DNA of 16,306 bases from Gemmatimonadaceae bacterium (GTDB lineage Bacteria; Latescibacterota; UBA2968; UBA8231). The notes beneath the pieces are model-generated. The model was not told the DNA's origin and did no database searches. It was given only the letters and a program-made list of their open reading frames with translations. The translations under genes and the position numbers were made by a program. This document shows, piece by piece, positions 14,602 through 16,306 of this stretch. The stretch is from NCBI GenBank assembly GCA_002726335.1, contig PBSR01000033.1, positions 1 to 16,306 on the forward strand. The letters are read 5' to 3'. The first letter of the stretch is position 1. Each line of letters begins with the position of its first letter.

Positions 14602-14625
14602 GAACTGACGGGTCTCTGTCAGTTC
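14602..14625. repeat. Second perfect hairpin (8-bp arms, 8-base loop)
   Basis: GAACTGAC (14602-14609) and GTCAGTTC (14618-14625) flank GGGTCTCT. On the plus strand the stem is followed by a pyrimidine run (CTCTCTTCCC), which is only weakly terminator-like. It sits 13 bases after the 16-bp inverted repeat. Confidence 0.75.
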
Positions 14626-14651
14626 CTCTCTTCCCTACTGTGACGACAAAA

Positions 14652-14687
14652 TGCAATCGATGCTGTACAATCAAACCATCGACTGCA
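14652..14687 (+). promoter_or_regulatory. Candidate operator/promoter of the FitA-like antitoxin gene
   Basis: TGCAATCGATG (14652-14662) and CATCGACTGCA (14677-14687) are inverted copies matching at 10 of 11 positions, spaced by 14 bases. A -10-like TACAAT (14666-14671) lies between the arms, about 36 bases before the ATG at 14707. Ribbon-helix-helix antitoxins of the FitA type bind such inverted repeats and repress their own promoter. The -35 is not convincing. Confidence 0.45.
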
Positions 14688-14706
14688 CTTCTGCTCCTGG
14701 GGGGCC

Positions 14707-14949
14707 ATGGCGAGCATAACCATCCGCAACCTGGATGACACGACCAAGAGGAAGCTCCGCCTACGCGCAGCAGCGCATGGCAGGTCGATGGAAGAGGAGG
14801 TCCGCGAGATCCTGCGCACGACTCTGTCGCGGGAACGGGACACCGGAAGCCTGACCGACGACATCCATCGGCGCTTTGCGGCACTGGGTGGTCTGGACCT
14901 GCAACTGCCTGAGCGGGAGGCGCTGCGCGCTCCCCCGGATCTGGGTTGA
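14707..14949 (+). CDS. FitA/VapB-like ribbon-helix-helix antitoxin
   Basis: 80 residues, full length for the FitA-type antitoxins that pair with PIN-domain toxins. The N-terminus MASITIRNLDDTTKRKLRLRAA is the DNA-binding beta-strand and first helix, followed by HGRSMEEEVREILR, the second helix of the ribbon-helix-helix fold. The C-terminal segment (SLTDDIHRRFAALGGLDLQLPERE) matches the toxin-wrapping tail of the family. A G-run (14699-14704) precedes the ATG by only two bases. The stop overlaps the TTG of the toxin reading frame (TTGA), the usual arrangement, but that toxin breaks off after about 14 residues. The antitoxin therefore appears intact without a partner in this window. Confidence 0.88.
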   Translation: MASITIRNLDDTTKRKLRLRAAAHGRSMEEEVREILRTTLSRERDTGSLTDDIHRRFAALGGLDLQLPEREALRAPPDLG

Positions 14950-14990
14950 TCATCCTCGACACAGATGTGCTGTGGAAGTTGATGCGGAGT
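14946..14990 (+). pseudogene. FitB/VapC PIN-toxin fragment (first ~14 residues only)
   Basis: From TTG 14946 the frame reads MIILDTDVLWKLMRS, which matches the opening of FitB/VapC PIN-domain nucleases (typically 'MIILDTNVLSELMR'), including the first catalytic Asp. After that, similarity stops and a topoisomerase starts in a different frame. The toxin frame stays open to 15359, but its translation there has no PIN character. A full toxin would have about 135-140 residues. This looks like the left side of a deletion or recombination junction near 14985. Confidence 0.55.
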
Positions 14991-16306
14991 GCAAGACCCT
15001 CCTCAAACACCTGGGGAAAGACCAGTGGCGAGTGTTGCCCACCGGCGGCCACGTTGAGCGCCTGGCCCAGGACAACACCATCCACCCGCGCAAGGAGGTC
15101 CGTAAGGCGTATTGGTCCAACCGGCCAGGCGAGCTTCCGCAGCCCCCCTGGTTCTGGAGTGAGCGAGGCGAGGCGGCCATCCGCACCATCAAGGAAGAGG
15201 CCGCACAACATGACTCGGTCACCTTCTACCTTGCAGCCGACCCGGATCGAGAAGGCGAACTCATCGCCTGGCATCTGCAGAAGCTGCTCGCGGGACTCGG
15301 CGCTCTGCACCGGGTGTCCTTCCAGGAGATCACCAGGCAGGCGGTCGAAGCGGCCGTAGCCTCGCCTCGCAAAGTGGATCAGACGCTCGTGGATGCCGCT
15401 CTCATCCGCATGTTCATGGATCGAACAGTAGGTTGGCGGGCGAGCCGAATCGCCAGACGCTACACCACGACCTCCACCAACTCCATGGGACGGGTGCAGA
15501 CGCCCACCTTGGGGTTTATCGTCGAGCGGGAGTTGGAGCGGGAAGCCCACGTCCCGGTACGCTACTTCGAAGTCTCGGCGGTTACCTCGGTTACGGACTG
15601 GCGCGTCCGCTTCCATGAGAAGTCGGATCCGGACGCCTGGCTGGATGAGAAGCATCAGTTCTCCGCCCATCGCACAGCCAAATCGTCACTGGCAGAATCG
15701 TCCCATGCCGCGCTGGAGGCAGCGGGACAGATTCGAGTGAGCTCCGTGACCCGCCGCGAGAAGTCCCAACCGGCGCGCCCGCCATTCAGCACCGACACCT
15801 TGTTTCAAGCCACTGGAAGCCGTTGGGGCTGGTCGCCCAATAAGACCTCCGCTCTGGCGGGAAAACTCTACGAGGCGGGACACCTGACCTACATCCGCAC
15901 CGACTCCACGCGTTTGGCCAATGAGGCGGTGGATGCCGGTCGGTCGTTGATCTCCGAGGCCTGGGGGGCTGAATTACTTGGCTCAGTCAACACCGCCGAG
16001 GCTGGCGCGGGTGTGCAGGATGCCCACGAAGCCATTCGGCCGACGAATTTTCAACTTGAAACCGTTCCCGACGCTGAGCCCGATGTCCAGAGGCTCTATG
16101 CCCTTGTCCGCGCGGGGACGTTGGCGTCTCTCATGGTGCCCTCGCGGCGCGTGACACTCTCGCTCAAGGGGCAGTGCGAGGGTTTGGATCGAGTCTTGGA
16201 CGGCTCGGTGGGTTGGTATGCCGAGCCCGGTTGGCGGCGCGCTTTCGAGGCCTTGGAGGATCAGCTTGACACGACCCCGGTCACCGTGGACACCGGGGCG
16301 ACTTTC
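14972..16306 (+). CDS. Type IA DNA topoisomerase (TopA-like), 5' end rebuilt, runs off right edge
   Basis: 445 residues are visible, open to the window end without a stop. The Toprim domain shows AECKTLLKHLGKDQWRVLPTGGHV (family 'AKAKTI.KYLGK...S.GHV') and ADPDREGELIAWH with Asp90, Asp92 and Glu94. NSMGRVQTPTLGFIVERE and HLTYIRTDSTRLANEA follow, with active-site Tyr307 (Tyr319 in the E. coli enzyme), then DAHEAIRPTN. Enzymes of this class relax negative supercoils by single-strand passage. The usual opening 'M..LVIVESP' is absent. The best start is GTG 14972, giving V-E-V-D-A, where Glu2 would stand in for the conserved catalytic Glu. No Shine-Dalgarno site is seen there, and TTG 14876 or GTG 14888 are in the same open frame. 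It is more divergent than housekeeping TopA in the GHV-to-Toprim segment, so it may be a second, element-borne copy or a truncated gene. Confidence 0.88.
   Translation, partial: MEVDAECKTLLKHLGKDQWRVLPTGGHVERLAQDNTIHPRKEVRKAYWSNRPGELPQPPWFWSERGEAAIRTIKEEAAQHDSVTFYLAADPDREGELIAWHLQKLLAGLGALHRVSFQEITRQAVEAAVASPRKVDQTLVDAALIRMFMDRTVGWRASRIARRYTTTSTNSMGRVQTPTLGFIVERELEREAHVPVRYFEVSAVTSVTDWRVRFHEKSDPDAWLDEKHQFSAHRTAKSSLAESSHAALEAAGQIRVSSVTRREKSQPARPPFSTDTLFQATGSRWGWSPNKTSALAGKLYEAGHLTYIRTDSTRLANEAVDAGRSLISEAWGAELLGSVNTAEAGAGVQDAHEAIRPTNFQLETVPDAEPDVQRLYALVRAGTLASLMVPSRRVTLSLKGQCEGLDRVLDGSVGWYAEPGWRRAFEALEDQLDTTPVTVDTGATF

Noticed and set aside
14537..15670. A 377-codon minus-strand frame
   Set aside because: It lies opposite FitA and the topoisomerase, which have unmistakable motifs; it also crosses the hairpins.

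Overview
The window is a GC-rich stretch of a bacterial chromosome, coding on both strands with very short gaps and no RNA genes seen. Gram-negative-type envelope genes (a TolQ/ExbB-like proton channel, a PDZ lipoprotein, a Tat-exported molybdoenzyme) occur with sulfatases, an ADP-ribosylglycohydrolase, an enolase-superfamily enzyme, a Gfo/Idh/MocA oxidoreductase and a sugar isomerase-like TIM barrel. That mixture is typical of polysaccharide- or organic-matter-degrading lineages such as Latescibacterota, Poribacteria, Planctomycetota or Verrucomicrobiota. The lineage is an inference from gene content; no phylogenetic marker settles it.

Left part (1-4174, minus strand): a tightly packed, probably co-transcribed set read right to left. 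It runs arylsulfatase (TTG start), a second formylglycine-type hydrolase resembling phosphonate monoester hydrolases, an ADP-ribosylglycohydrolase-family protein, and the N-terminus of a sulfite-oxidase-type molybdopterin enzyme with a Tat signal, which runs off the window's left edge. Gaps are 7 bp, a 1-bp TGATG overlap, and 38 bp.

Middle part (4281-10666): a divergently read lipoprotein with a PDZ domain and about twelve 'D-x-x-G-x-D-x-Y ... QG' repeats. It is convergent with an orphan TolQ/ExbB-like gene that lacks an adjacent ExbD/TolR. Next come a sugar isomerase/epimerase-like TIM-barrel gene (minus) and, divergent from it, an enolase-superfamily gene coupled by an ATGA overlap to a Gfo/Idh/MocA dehydrogenase. 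These three look like a sugar or sugar-acid catabolic cassette.

Right-middle part (10645-14025, minus strand): an Old Yellow Enzyme-type flavin oxidoreductase, a small membrane-anchored coiled-coil protein built from 54-bp tandem repeats, and a protein in which a seven-repeat beta-propeller appears inserted inside a LamG/concanavalin-like domain.

Right end (14022-16306): a junction-like region. A minus-strand addiction-module antitoxin is followed by a truncated ParE-like toxin whose stop overlaps the flavin oxidoreductase start. A 251-bp intergenic segment holds a perfect 16-bp inverted repeat, a second hairpin and candidate operators. On the plus strand a complete FitA-like antitoxin is followed by only about 14 residues of a FitB/VapC PIN toxin, which break directly into a type IA DNA topoisomerase lacking its usual first few residues and running off the right edge. 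Two toxin-antitoxin modules that each lost their toxin, next to a topoisomerase with a rebuilt 5' end, point to a recombination breakpoint and are the most unusual feature here.
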